From contig OZ038496.1 in NCBI GenBank assembly GCA_964036315.1, forward strand, positions 19,619,685 to 19,683,684: 64,000 nt of DNA. The letters are read 5' to 3'. The translations under genes were made by a program, and so were the position numbers. Below, one piece after another: positions 33,966 to 45,440 of this stretch. The DNA is from Acanthosepion esculentum (taxonomy: Eukaryota; Mollusca; Cephalopoda; Sepiida; Sepiidae). Below the pieces are notes generated by a model. It saw only the letters and a program-made list of their open reading frames with translations. It made no database searches and had not been told where the DNA came from. Each line of letters starts with the position of its first letter. Position 1 is the stretch's first letter.

Positions 33966-34365
33966 AGTGATAGATTGTTAGATAGATAAACTTCGACCAG
34001 TGATAGATTGATAGACAGGAGCATAGATAGAACAATGATACTTAAGAACAGTGATAGATTGATAGATAGGAGCATAGACATATAGATAGATAGACAGATA
34101 AGAACAGTGATAGATAGATAGATAGATAGATAGACAGATAAGAACAGTGATAGATAGATAGATAGACAGATAAGAACAGTGATAGATTGATAGATAGGAG
34201 CATAGATAGATAGACAGATAAGAACAGTGATAGATTGATAGATAGATAGATAGACAGATAAGAACAGTGATAGATTGATAGATAGGAGCATAGATAGACA
34301 GATAAGAACAGTGATAGATTGATAGATAGGAGCATAGATAGATAGATAGATAGATAGATAAGAAG
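33966..34365 (+). repeat. GATA satellite with ~50-bp higher-order unit
   Basis: Repeated AGAACAGTGATAGATTGATAG, AGGAGCATAGATAG and (GATA)n ACAGATA. It shares AACAGTGATA with the previous minisatellite. Confidence 0.9.
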
Positions 34366-35380
34366 AGTGGATAAATTGATATGGGGACAGACTGACTGAG
34401 AGAAATTAATTGATCTACTAAAACTAAAAACAAACTAACATAGATCTCACCACAAAACAATTTGATGTGAGCGTGCACACAGACTTACATTGTTCCAAGG
34501 GGAAAAAAGAGCCAACTCTAACTTAGTAAATTAGACTAGCTTAAAACAAACAAGAAAGAAAGAAAGCAAGCTTGTCTACTGCCGGTGATGGGCCCCTTTC
34601 TCTTCCTTTCTTTACTACTGATACCTTTTTGTACACACGCACACACACGTGGACTATCATTTTTACTCATGATTTTTCCCTCTATTTTCCTTTCATCCTT
34701 TTTACCCCTTTCATTCATTCAACCTTTTCTCCCCCTCTTTTTCTCTTAAGCCTTCTCTTTATCCGAAACCTTTTTTCCTTCCCATTCACTATTACACTCA
34801 CTATTACTACTGCCAGTGCAATTGATTCTCCTAGCTGAATTTTGCTTCATCTTTTTAAAGAATGAGCAGCAGCAGCAACTGAGATCACGACGATGACGAC
34901 GACTGCTATCACCACTAACAACAACAACAGAAATAATCAGCATCAGTACTTACTTAGCAACAAACCCCAGGCTGGTGCCAAACCCTTCCATCAGTAGCAC
35001 AGCCCTATACAAGGCCCATACTAGTTTAGTTTAGTCATGCTTTCACACAAGAATACGTTTATGATTCCAGCAGACAAGTAGTTACCATTATTTCTCCCCA
35101 TGTGCCAATGATGGGAACTGGGCAAGAATGATGCAAACCCAAGGATGCCAATAGTGGACAACTTATTGCCGAGAATTCTGACGTCGTACCAAGGTTAACA
35201 TTAACAACTTGTGTAATCTACACAACATGTGCCTGATTTTGAATCGTGAATCTGTCGTCATTATTTGAGAGGTTTTTTATTCTTTACCACCAGTGACCTG
35301 TACGTGTGTGGAATATATAATTTATTAGTGTTGTTATTGTCCTTATTATTAATCTCTGGCTTTTAAAATATACATAAATC
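34366..35380 (+). promoter_or_regulatory. Possible promoter/5' UTR upstream of first coding exon
   Basis: Non-repetitive, less AT-rich stretch with trinucleotide runs (CAGCAGCAGCA, CGACGATGACGACGAC). It precedes the exon at 35381 with an in-frame TAA just upstream of the ATG. A weak TATA-like ATATATAATT lies near 35313. No transcription start can be fixed from sequence alone. Confidence 0.3.
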
Positions 35381-35443
35381 ATGGTTCTGGATTATATTGT
35401 AACTGTCTGGGAGACGGCCGAGCCGGAAGTCTATGATTCTCAG
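35381..35443 (+). CDS. Candidate first coding exon of an unidentified gene
   Basis: The ATG has a good context (A at -3, G at +4) and an in-frame stop (TAA) two codons upstream, so it is the first possible start. The 21 codons begin MVLDYIVTVWETAEPE and end YDSQ, immediately followed by a consensus donor (CAG at 35441-35443, then GTAAGTG). Base use (GACGGCCGAGCCGGAAG) differs from the surrounding AT-rich DNA. The intron would be phase 0. I do not recognise the protein and see no domain in 21 residues. The next exon is not evident in the remaining 28 kb, which is plausible if the first intron is long and repeat-filled. It could also be a chance ORF beside a chance donor. Confidence 0.55.
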
Positions 35444-37299
35444 GTAAGTGTTATTGTTTAATTAAAGAGTAATTCCCAGTTGTTTTTTGAAGTGTTATGT
35501 TAGTTTATATTTGTTTGACAATACGTTACACTATTGTCAAAAGACAGCAATGCTTTTCTTTAAAGTGTAAGTTGTAAAAACTAAACATTCTTATATACCG
35601 GTCTCTTCGAAAAGACACATGTACAGAAGCCTACATAGTTGTGTTCCTCTTTAAAACGGTCGGGTATTATTATCCCTTTTTCTTGAATACATAGAGAGAG
35701 TGTGACAGACAGTGATACGTAACAGAACACAATGTTCCGGTCTTTTTTTGTATATATGTATTATTTAGTTGTATTTAGACGGACAATAAGTCCCTTTCCT
35801 CGTGAGGACACATCGTAATACATAAACAGATGGACAGAGAAAGACTCGTCATCACATGTGAATATCAGGTTTTTATTTCCTTCATGAATACAAACGCTTG
35901 GAGTCATATAATTCCTTAAGGATCTGTACTTGCGTACATTTAAATAATATCAATACAAATACTAATAATTCTGCATGTCGGCGATCTGTTTCTCTTTTCT
36001 CTGCTGATGAATGAGACACACAGATTTCTCAAAAATGCATCAAACGTATTTTGAGAATAATTCCTTACACATTACACACGTCGACACGTAATTATATATT
36101 CGCTTTTTTGAAAAATGTAAAACAAAATACTGACGCACTCTACATGTGGGACTTTCTTTATTGTACATCTCTAGACGTACACATTCATAGATTTACTTTC
36201 CTATTGAAATGACAGCAAGATTATAAGAAATTGCCCTGGACAGAGACACTAACAACGATGTTATCATAATTGTCATAAAACAGTTTATCTGTAAATTAAA
36301 GTGAGTAATTAAATTGAACATAAAAGAGACAAATCAAGACAGTTATGAATGAAAATATTAGAAATATAGTTGGGAGAACTGACTGAATCAGTTATTTTTA
36401 TGAAAAAAAATCACAGAATCTGCTTCTTTTTTTTCTTTTCCATTGTAGTTGTCAAATGTTTTAATTTCCCATCATAAAAAAAAATAGAGAAAAGGAGACT
36501 TGTTCATTTGAACCTTTTTTTTTAAGTGTTATTTAATTTTGAAGTATATAGTAACTTCTCTAAAATATCAGTTCCTATGAATTTACGAAAATATGTTAAG
36601 TCTACTAATAAAATTTAATAAAAAGTGTCCAATTAATTACACGGTCTTTTAGCACTATCAGAGAGAAAAAACACATGCAATGAAAATACAATTTGTGAAT
36701 TTCCCTTGTGTTGCTTCCAGTCGAAACAAATGGCACATGTGCAGTTCAACCTGTTCCTTATGCATTATGCGGCAGAGTGACAACCTCACACACCCATCAT
36801 AAAAAATAATTGCGTATTTGGGCAGCAATCCCTCTTTTATACAAGTTTCATTAAAGACAGCTGACAAGATACTGCGATTAAGTTTTTCATTTTTTCTTGT
36901 GTTCTTATAAAGAAAGAAGGATTTACTTTTCTCTGCGATTTCTTTTTTTTTTTTTGGTAAAGTGGATGCTTGTTGAATAAGAAGATTAATCACAGTACCT
37001 TTTCAGACGTCTTTAATAAAAACTTGTACATATGTGTGTCGCAAGTGTTTGTTTAGAGACATGTTTTATTATTAGTTTTATAAACAAACGATAATATTTG
37101 AAATATTTTAAAGTTTGAACGTAGAAAAAGTCATCACAGTACTTTTAATTTTTTTTAATTCAATTGGAAACTTGAAATTCCTAAAGTTTAAACACACATG
37201 AACTATAGACACAAATCATTTAAAGATGTGATCCTAACATTCGGTGAATAATCCTTCAAAAAGAAAACAATATTTTAATTGGCACATTAAAACACACTC
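35444..37299. other. Unassigned, probable intron 5' part
   Basis: Begins with the splice donor and is AT-rich with no repeat family recognised. If the exon is real this is intron 1. The 111-codon minus-strand frame (36658-36993) lacks motifs. Confidence 0.4.
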
Positions 37300-37454
37300 A
37301 TCTATCTTTATTTTCATATCTCTATTTGTTTTTATTTTCATATCTATTTTTGTTTTCATATCTATCTGCTTTTATCTAATTTATCTATCTAATTATCTAT
37401 CTCATTTTCATTATCGATCTATCTCATTTTCATTATCGATCTGTTTTTATTTTC

Positions 37455-37539
<85 letters not shown>

Positions 37540-37541
37540 CT
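37300..37541. repeat. (TATC)n satellite
   Basis: A pure (TATC)n block at about 37457-37539, preceded by degenerate TTTTTATTTTCATATCTAT repeats. Confidence 0.95.
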
Positions 37542-38080
37542 CATTCTTTTTTATCTAAGGAGTACACTGTACACAATAACATGTTGCACTCTTTATCATA
37601 ATGTGACATGTATATTTAAAACTTGTGTTGACTGTTATTATCTTAACCTTCTGGTCCAATTGGCTAGTGTTCCTGCCTTGGTAAAAATCATGCTTTCTGA
37701 TATGTATTTTCCCAGATGACACCACTTCCTCATTCGGAAGTATGATACAACACTATCTTTTACCTTTTCTGCCATTGCCTTGTGTCAAAGTAAACTTTAG
37801 TTATATAATATTTTTTTACTTTTGAATATAGATATAGCAATATACCTCAAATTTAGGCTTTCAATCTGTGTCTGTTTAAACATTTACAGATAAATAATTC
37901 ATGCATTTCCTGGCATGCACAAAATCATCACATGTGGAGAAAAGGTGTTTCCTTATACAGATATATAATAAGACATACATTTATGAAGATATATTTGACA
38001 TTTTTATTCATATTAAATTTGCATTCACACATTTAAACCTTGTGATACGTTTCAATCTATATGGTAATATCTATCTATAC
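37542..38080. other. Unassigned region
   Basis: Nothing recognised. A segment ending TTAAATTTGCATTCACA (near 38020) recurs at 38143-38162 with AAATTTATACCT, suggesting a local ~130-bp duplication around the following microsatellite. Confidence 0.4.
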
Positions 38081-38084
38081 ACAT

Positions 38085-38127
<43 letters not shown>

Positions 38128-38264
38128 GAGATTTGTGTGCTTCTTATTAAATTTGCATTCACAAATTTATACCTCATGATACATGTTTCATTCTATATGA
38201 TAATATCTGTCTGTCTATCTATCTCAGTCTACTTATCTATCTACCTACCTATCTATCTATATAA

Positions 38265-38310
<46 letters not shown>

Positions 38311-38517
38311 TTGTGTGCTCTTATTTCAGTCACCTGTGCTTGACGTAATTCCAGGATTTTCAAACATGCTGATTTCCACCTGAATGACAAGAACAACAAC
38401 ACAATCTTCCAAGCCTTTAATAATTCAGGGGATTAAATCTATATATGCCTCACTCTTTTCTCACTTTTCTCACATCTACTTCAGCCTATACATATCTATC
38501 TCTCTCTTTCTCTCTCT

Positions 38518-38562
<45 letters not shown>

Positions 38563-38580
38563 ATCTGTGAGCAGATATCC
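38081..38580. repeat. Clustered (CA)n, (TA)n and (TATC)n microsatellites
   Basis: (CA)n 38084-38115 and 38276-38300, (TATC)-like 38215-38262, (CA)n 38521-38560. Flanking unique DNA unassigned. Confidence 0.9.
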
Positions 38581-39109
38581 GTCTTCACACTATGGTATTC
38601 ACTACTATTAGTTTATTGATTTATTTATACTGTCCAAAATAGGTGCTGGGTTGTACAACAATTATCTTGTGTAGAAATTGGAATTATTGAACCAACTTCA
38701 GTTTTTGACTGTGGTTGCTTACATTCTCTTCACTTTCATAGCCTTGGGAAAGGCCTGAAACTATTTTTCCCTGAATACTTTCACATTAGCTGAAATCTTG
38801 AAATATATTATTACTGGCAGGGGCTACAGTAGTTAGCAGAAAAAAAGAGATGTTAAATGAATGCTTAGTAAATTGCACTCACAGCATTAACCATACCTGC
38901 CTAGTGAATAAGTTTTATGTTTCATGTGACCCTTAACAGGAGCCTGTTACTATGCCAAATTAAATTAGATGTTCCTAAACCACCAGTTTTATTTCATAAA
39001 AACAATATTAGTTGTCATATACTAGAATTTTTTCCATATTATGATGAATATTTAAAAGTGTGACGAAATATTGGCTCTTCAAAACCTCCTTTTTTCATTC
39101 TGCTCATTT
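38581..39109. other. Unassigned, with possible SINE-2 trace
   Basis: CATAGCCTTGGGAAAGGCCTG near 38740 resembles the SINE-2 body, but the rest is too diverged to delimit. Confidence 0.3.
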
Positions 39110-39550
39110 TTCTCTCTTTCCCTTTTCTACCTATCTATCTATTGTTTTATTATCTATCAAGGTATATTATTGTTTTTGCATAAAATACATTTGACAAAAT
39201 CTTTTTTTTTGTAATATATTTATCACCTTCATCTGTAATTTATTGCAGATTGATTGAATCTCTTTCTTTTGGTTTATTCTTTTCTATCGGCCTGTTCATA
39301 TTTGCCTATTACAGTTTTTCTATGACTGTATGTCTATTCTCTGCTTTTTACTTATCTATCTATATACCTATCTAAATCTCTTTTGAGGTCTAGATCAATC
39401 TCTTTTGAGATCTATCTATCTGTCTATATCTAAATCTCTTTTGAGATCTATCAATCTCTATCTATCTATCTATCTATCTATCTATATCTCTTCTGAAATC
39501 TATCTATATGTTTAAATCTCTTTTGAAATCTATCTTCTGAGGTCTGTCTA
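39110..39550. repeat. TATC-rich satellite with CTCTTTTGAGATCTATC unit
   Basis: About six imperfect copies of AATCTCTTTTGAGATCTATC separated by (TATC)n between about 39360 and 39545. An earlier short (TATC) patch is at 39128-39160. Confidence 0.8.
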
Positions 39551-40069
39551 TTTAGGAGTGTTTTAACGTCTATCTCCTCAAAATACAACGCTTGACAAAT
39601 GTCTCACGTTTGAAAATGACCACCTGACAACCTCATCTTGTTCCATTGTCTATATACAAGTGAATGATTTTTACACATACTACAAATTCATTTTGGGTCT
39701 GCATATAAATTTGTCAGACACTTGTAGAGAAATGAACATAAATATTTTCATAATTTCCTCCTGTTTTCATAATTTCTGTTGCTTATTTATACTTTAAACA
39801 CATCTATATTGAAATCATGTAAATTTAATGATTTCACATCAAATACTTTTAACATCCAACCATAACTTGTAACATGATGCTAAAATATATATCTGTCACT
39901 GTATGTTTTTATTGGTTTTCCAGGGCATTTAAAAGGAAGAATTGTCAATTGAAATAGAACTCTTTTTATGAATATAATGTACATTTTAGAGGTGGCTCAG
40001 AAACAAACTCAGATCTCTTGTTTAATTAAAATCTTTTTTGCATTATTCTTTCCCTGTATGTATGAGAAG
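39551..40069. other. Unassigned AT-rich DNA
   Basis: No recognised feature. Confidence 0.4.
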
Positions 40070-40187
40070 GCTTACAGACACATCACATTGAAACACTGTC
40101 TCCTGTACAATCACCGAAGTTAAGCAACGTTGAGCCTAGTCATTACCTTGATGGTTAACTGCTTGGGAATATCAGGTGCTGTAAGCT
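40070..40187 (+). pseudogene. 5S rRNA-derived segment, 118 bp
   Basis: Matches 5S rRNA along its whole length: ATCACCGAAGTTAAGCAACG, TTGAGCC, CTTGATGG, CTGCTTGGGAATATCAGG and TGCTGTAAGC. Length (118) fits 5S. The ends GCTTACAG and CTGTAAGC are perfect complements, preserving terminal helix I. Internal deviations (e.g. GGTTAACTGC for GGGTGACCGC) argue against a functional gene. It is followed without a gap by SINE-2. Confidence 0.85.
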
Positions 40188-40352
40188 AGGATGTGTGCGT
40201 GGGATAACGTACAATGGCTCAGAATTGTTAATTGGAGAGCTGAGTTCCAATTCTTGTTGGGTTCACTATATTCACTTACCCACAAATATCCTTGGGAAAG
40301 CTATGAGTCCACCTCTTCTCCTCCCAGCTATGGGTTAATTAGTAAAACTTGT
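40188..40352 (+). mobile_element. SINE-2 part of a 5S-tRNA chimeric SINE
   Basis: Directly follows the 5S segment. tRNA-like head (CGTACAATGGCTCAG, B box GAGTTCCAATTC) then TATCCTTGGGAAAGCTATGAG and CTCCCAGCTATGGGTTAA. 3'-truncated. With 40070-40187 it makes a 5S + tRNA double-headed SINE like the reversed copy at 21186-21436. Confidence 0.7.
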
Positions 40353-40799
40353 ATCACTGAATTATTATTATCACAAAAAAAGATTTTACAATCTAAAAAT
40401 ATTTTCTGGCTTTAAATAACCTACAATGGGTTGATAACCTGTAGAATATGAATCAATCAGTGTATATATGAAAAATGATTTGTGAGGTTTCTTTTATTCT
40501 TAAAAAACTCTTTGAAAATGGGGAGTTGCCAGATGATAATTTTTCTAATATGGCTTGACACTGGAATCAATACTTTAGCATCATGTATAGTAATGTGCAA
40601 ATGATGATTGCCCACTCACAGCATGAGGACTACCACCATACAGGCCATGGCAGATGAGGTGTTTCCTCATAACTTCTGGAAACCTGATGATTTTGCAACA
40701 CTCAGTGGACTCTCCCGGCATGAGACTGCCTTAATCCAATGACAAGAACCAGTCATAATAATTGTAGACTGTACTGCATATGATTTGAATAGTCTGATG
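40353..40799. other. Unassigned region
   Basis: Moderate GC patch near 40620-40740 with no recognised family. Confidence 0.35.
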
Positions 40800-40911
40800 G
40801 TAAGACACTGGCAATGATATGACCTTAACAATCTAAATACTGATCAGGCTCAATGCTGCTTGATTCTATTAATCAAACAGGAATGCTGTCTTCAGCATGA
40901 TTTGACCATAA
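40800..40911 (-). pseudogene. Diverged 5S rRNA-derived segment
   Basis: The minus strand shows ATCAAGCAGCATTGAGCCTGA, TCAGTATTTAGATTG and the 5' portion TGGTCAAATCATGCTGAAGAC in 5S order, more diverged than the other two. No SINE-2 head follows it. Confidence 0.6.
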
Positions 40912-40979
<68 letters not shown>

Positions 40980-41180
40980 ATACTCACAGACAACTTAACC
41001 CCCGGAAGATGATCTCAGATGAGATTGAAAGTATTTGTGAAATTAAAAACTATTTGAAAGAATATTTTGGTAGTTTTCTTAATCAACTTTCTATGGCTAC
41101 CAAGAAATTAATCTGTGAACTTGAAAGGATCACAATGAAAACTACTCAACATGATATGTCTAAATTATTTAACCAAACCT
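40912..41180 (+). mobile_element. (TA)n then family D element
   Basis: (TA)n 40917-40975. Family D 40990-41180 matches 8265-8440: CGGAAGA (41003-41009, core with one change), GATCTCAGATGAGATT hairpin, GAAA (41027-41030), GTATTTG. Non-coding. Confidence 0.55.
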
Positions 41181-41228
41181 ATTTGAATGAAAATATGCTG
41201 CCTAAATATACACAATACATATATATTA

Positions 41229-41600
41229 GATTGGGGAATCGGAGAGCTGAGTTTGAATTCCAGTCAAATTCATTACGTGCTAATACCCTTGGGAAAGGTG
41301 TGAATCCTCTTCTCCCTCCAGCTATGGGTAAATAGCAGGACAGACTGGGTTCTATAGCCTTGGATGGCAACTGGTCTAGGAGAAGGGCAATTCTGAATTC
41401 AAAACCTGCGGAGGGTTGTTTGGGGACCTTGTGGCACTTAGTGCACCAGGTCTCTGTATTCGGCCCTTCAAAAAGTGTGGATGGTCCTGTACGAGACCTT
41501 CACCACTATAATCAAATCTCATGTGCTGTTGTCGGGCTGTTGGTTTCCTCGGAACTGATCTGCTTGACCCTCATACGTCAAATTCGACGGGAGAGTCGAG
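41229..41600 (+). mobile_element. SINE-2, longest copy (~370 bp)
   Basis: Contains the B-box-like GAGTTTGAATTCC, ACCCTTGGGAAAGG, CTCCAGCTATGGGTAAATAG, ATAGCCTTGGATGGCAACTG and AATTCTGAATTCAAAACC. The body ends CTGTTGTCGGGCTGTTGG, CCTCGGAACTGATCTGC and CAAATTCGACGGGAG, followed by (TA)n. Transcribed by RNA polymerase III if active. No coding. Confidence 0.75.
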
Positions 41601-41637
<37 letters not shown>

Positions 41638-42804
41638 CAATTACAATCATCTATGTTGCTATCTCTGTTTTTTAGCTGTCATAATACCAATTGAAAAAGA
41701 TTAGAACTCTTCAGTAGAAACACTTTGAAACCTTATTTTTCTAATTCATATTCTGACAAGAAATTAATTATCCAGTTAAATAGTTCTTATTTTATGTCCA
41801 GTTTGGTTTCAGGCTTAAAAACTGTGGCTATACTTGATACAAATTACAAAGTACTTGCTAAAACTTTAAAAACTTATATTTTAATTTAAGATGGGAATTG
41901 AGTCAGTTAAAAGCACTTTCTGCTTGAGTTAGTTAATTCTAGAATGGTACTCATTGGTCTAACAGACCCAAGTTTACTGCACACACATTCTGTTGTTATT
42001 TAAAATTTGATAAACTTGAAATATTAATTTTCATTTTCTATAAGACTAAAATGGTTATCCTATTTTCAAGGCTCAAGAAATGGAAATAGTTTCTTCGGAT
42101 TTTTTCTAATTTCAAATTCTGGGAGAGCCAGGTGTTCATTTCTGGGCGAGGGATCAGTTCCGAGGAATTTTATCCCCTTTATGCTATTTGTACTAGCAGT
42201 CACTGGATGATGGTCAGGTGACACCTGTTGTGCATGTCAGTCCTTACCAGGTGAGGAGCTAATTCCCATAGACTTAACCCACTTCACGCTGTTAGGTTTC
42301 ATATAGTCTGAGTTGTTAGACATGATTTGTCTTGGGATTGATAGTGCAGTGGTTTCCCGTGCCTTCTCCATGGTGGTTTATGGAGACACCACCTCTAGTT
42401 AGCTGGCCGTTGACTCAGAGAGTTCCTCTGCCCTTTGTTAGGTCTTGTTTTTTTGTCCTACTGGCTTGCTAATGAGCTGCCTCACTTGTAACTTGGAGTG
42501 GGATATTTGGTTTAGTCACCGACATTTCAACTGGAATACTTACCAAAGGGGGGGTGCTAATTAAGTTTTAAGTGTACCAAAAAAAAAATTGAACATAGAA
42601 TATGCTGTGTCAGAGGTAGCTTCACTCAATATGAAATCAAAGCATCAACCTGAAAGCTCAAGTCATGTTCTTAAAAAGCCTCTTCAGATTGAGACATTCA
42701 TATGGCACCAAACCCAGCCATAAACATTTAAACAGCTTTCTCAGACCAACAGTGAAAAAAGGCTTTGAGTGAATAAAGCCTGAGGGTCTTAGCAAAGGTT
42801 GTCT
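41601..42804. other. (TA)n, unassigned DNA and a GC-richer repeat-like patch (42121-42560)
   Basis: 41604-41634 (TA)n. 42121-42560 is distinctly GC-richer (CCCGTGCCTTCTCCATGGTGG; CCTCGGAA echoes the SINE-2 end, here TTCCGAGG). It may be the 5' part of a LINE, but no motif confirms it. Confidence 0.35.
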
Positions 42805-43080
42805 TTCTTTGAATATTGTGGATTTTGGCACTACAGAATCATAAAGAAAAGCAGCAAATAACGGAAACCACATCACTTGAGGACTACCAACAGCAGAAAC
42901 AACTAAAATGGATAGCACATCTAACTGGAAGAGAAAATAATGACAAAATCACGATGTTGACCTACACCACTTCAAATAAATGGTCAGGAAGGAAACTCCT
43001 ATCAATGTTGGAAAGAACGGTAATAGCTACTGGACTTGAGAAACCTGTTTTCCTAAAAAATGATTTAACCCCTTCCCTGG
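42805..43080 (+). pseudogene. Possible LINE C-terminal RT remnant
   Basis: The plus frame includes QQKQLKWIAHLTGRENNDKI and TTSNKWSGRKLLSMLERTV, resembling the RLRWLGHV-type tail region of endonuclease-RT LINEs. No catalytic motif. The family call is tentative. Confidence 0.35.
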
Positions 43081-44630
43081 TGCAGACATGTATATACATT
43101 TTTTCAGACATGGATGAATAAACATGTCCAAAACATAATGTTTAAAAACCAGCTATAGACATGTTTATACATCAGTCTTGATTCTTTTTATGCCCTTCTG
43201 AGCTTGAAACAAGTCCAGTTGTCAACATATACATCTGGTAGAGGTGTTAATCACTGCTTGGGTACTTCAAGGTGCCTCAGTTTCTTAGTTACTATATTAA
43301 AAACAAATTAAAAAAATCGTCTGCAAATGAAACGTTTTTCCCAAAATAATTGGTGGGAAGGGGTTAAGAGAAAGACTTTTTAAATTTCAACTGAAAGCAG
43401 TACTGGCTGCTTGGTTACTGAATGGTAAATGTTTCCTTATAGGGAAATGGCTAATATTACCTTTAGCATTCTTGGTTAGTGTAATTTTTTTTTAATTTAA
43501 ATATTACAGTAAAAATATAAATCTAATATAAAACCAAATGTTTTTAGATTCAGAATAATTCAGAAATATTTACCCTTTTCACAGGATAAGTAACCTTATT
43601 TAATTTCTCTCCTGATATTTTTGTTAAATTTCACATTTAAAAACAACACTGAAAACCTTTCTAGGCAGTTCAATTCTATTCTTTTGTGGCATTATCATGA
43701 ATCTTCATGTTTGTTTGATAATTCTAAAAATGCCACCTTGCAGCCAATGCTTGTTCATTCCAGCCTCTCCTTCAAATTCATGAAAGAGAAAAATAAAATT
43801 CACATATATAAAACAATACCTCCCTGGCTTTTACATGGGTAGCTTCAAAATAATATTAAGCTCAAGCCCCAGAGGTCTATTCCCCTAGGCAGTGAGGCTA
43901 GAGTCATTACCTATCACCTGAGGCCTCCGCATAAGGGGAAGTGACTAGAGGGATTGAGCAATTTTTCCATGGTATTGCCGTTAAACCTTGCGTCACACTT
44001 GGTAGTAATGTGGGCACACTGAAAAATCCATAAATAAAACAATATTACTTCAGATGTTATTTTAGGAGACTCTTAGTATTTGAAATAGATGCCCCATTTT
44101 TATTTATTAAACAGTGTGTATGGGTATTCAAATAATCTAAGTAAAGAAAATGCGTACTCTGGCAGATTTCAGTACTGAGCAAGGAAGGCCAGTAGCCTTA
44201 TTACACACAACTTAATAAATAAAAGTGTGGCCTTTATTTCAAATACTGGTAGTTCAGTATAATAACATTTGAAGTAATATAAATGTCAGATTAAAAGTAA
44301 ATCCATTAATTTTTTATAAAACAGTATATATCCATATTATATACATATATGTTCCTTATTGGATCATCATATCCATATGTGTGTGTCTCTGTGTGTGTAT
44401 AACAGTTTTCTACATTGTAAGAAGAGTCTTCTACATAGAAATGGACAATTCTCCCATCTTCATATAATACAATCTTCTGATGATGTAGTTGAAATAGAAT
44501 TTACTTTAAACTTGACAACTAAAACAGTTTCATTTATTCATATCTGGAATTATTTTTAGCTTATTTATTATTATAGATTATTTTGTCTTGCAGTATTTCA
44601 TCTTTTGCTGACAGCATGAGCAAACTAGTG
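43081..44630. other. Unassigned AT-rich DNA
   Basis: About 1.5 kb with no recognised gene. 43850-44030 is GC-richer and could be an unidentified interspersed repeat. Confidence 0.4.
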
Positions 44631-44695
<65 letters not shown>

Positions 44696-44771
44696 ATAGG
44701 CAGCATATATTTACATTACAAAGAGTCAAGGTATGATTGACTCTTTGTAATATATATATATATATATATAT
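44631..44771. repeat. (CA)n-(TA)n with embedded hairpin
   Basis: (CA)n/(TA)n 44631-44690 and (TA)n 44750-44771. Between them, TTACAAAGAGTCA and TGACTCTTTGTAA (about 44717-44750) form a 13-bp hairpin. Confidence 0.85.
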
Positions 44772-44885
44772 ATAAAGACAAAAGGAACATTCTTATCTTA
44801 GCCTACGCATTTTGTCCTCTTATTGACTACCATCAGAAGACGAAATGGATTGGCTAAGATAAGTTTTCCTTTGTCTTTATTCTTA
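44772..44885. mobile_element. 'Family G' inverted dimer around a hammerhead-like core
   Basis: Arms AAGACAAAAGGAACATTCTTA..CTTAGCC and GGCTAAGATAAG..TTTCCTTTGTCTT are mirror copies. On the minus strand the left arm reads CTGATGG, GTC..GGAC, AAAATG. The right arm (plus) reads AGAAGAC, GAAATG. The two halves together suggest a consensus with the CUGAUGR - stem - GAAA order, with the junction inside it. Confidence 0.5.
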
Positions 44886-45123
44886 TGATCCTTTTACAGA
44901 TATATTTTTAATTATATCTGAAATTTTACACACACACACACACACACATATGTAATTTAGGATTTATTTTGTTGCACCTGTTTATATACAAAAGCAAGGC
45001 TTTTAAATTTGAGAATATTCATGAATGTTTATCAGTTTGTTGAAAGAGCAGTCAAAGCATATGGAGGACACAAAGTGCCATAATTCAAAGTCTTGCAAAA
45101 AGTAAGCAAGTAATATTTACACA

Positions 45124-45127
45124 CACA

Positions 45128-45162
<35 letters not shown>

Positions 45163-45254
45163 AACATATATTGTTAAATATGACAGACAGCCCATGTCTA
45201 TTATGTTTGATCATGAGCCGTTCTAAGCTTTGTATAGTGGCTTTAGGTTCAGGA
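45124..45254. repeat. (CA)n/(TC)n/(TA)n tract and unassigned flank
   Basis: Microsatellite 45119-45162; the remainder up to 45254 is unassigned. Confidence 0.7.
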
Positions 45255-45440
45255 GAAAATAAAGACAAAAACTGTCCGACATTTGCATATTTTTATTATG
45301 CTGTTCATCGATCCAGCTTTCGGCTCACATGAGCCATCATCAGAGTGGTTATATGGACATTACAACAGATGTTCACCATCAAAGATGACATCCTGTTATG
45401 TTTACATAGAAGTTTGCTATGCAACAATAATGGTTGTGGA
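45255..45440 (-). mobile_element. 'Family F' short element with hammerhead-like core
   Basis: The minus strand reads CTGATGA, a 5-bp stem GGCTC/GAGCC with loop ATGT, then GAAAGC, near 45320-45345. The motif order equals a hammerhead core with strong helix II. Helix I and a UH cleavage site are not evident. Single copy here. Confidence 0.45.

Noticed and set aside
33515..34478. Long minus-strand open frames (258, 166 and 97 codons) rich in Leu/Ser/Ile/Tyr
   Set aside because: They are translations of GATA satellite and minisatellite; composition follows the repeat and overlapping frames give the same kind of peptide.
40070..40187. Functional 5S rRNA gene
   Set aside because: Substitutions in the internal region and direct fusion to a SINE body; no T-run terminator at its end.
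44474..44495. CTGATGA followed by GAAA on the plus strand
   Set aside because: The 7-base gap cannot form helix II and no flanking helix I or UH site is present; chance match.
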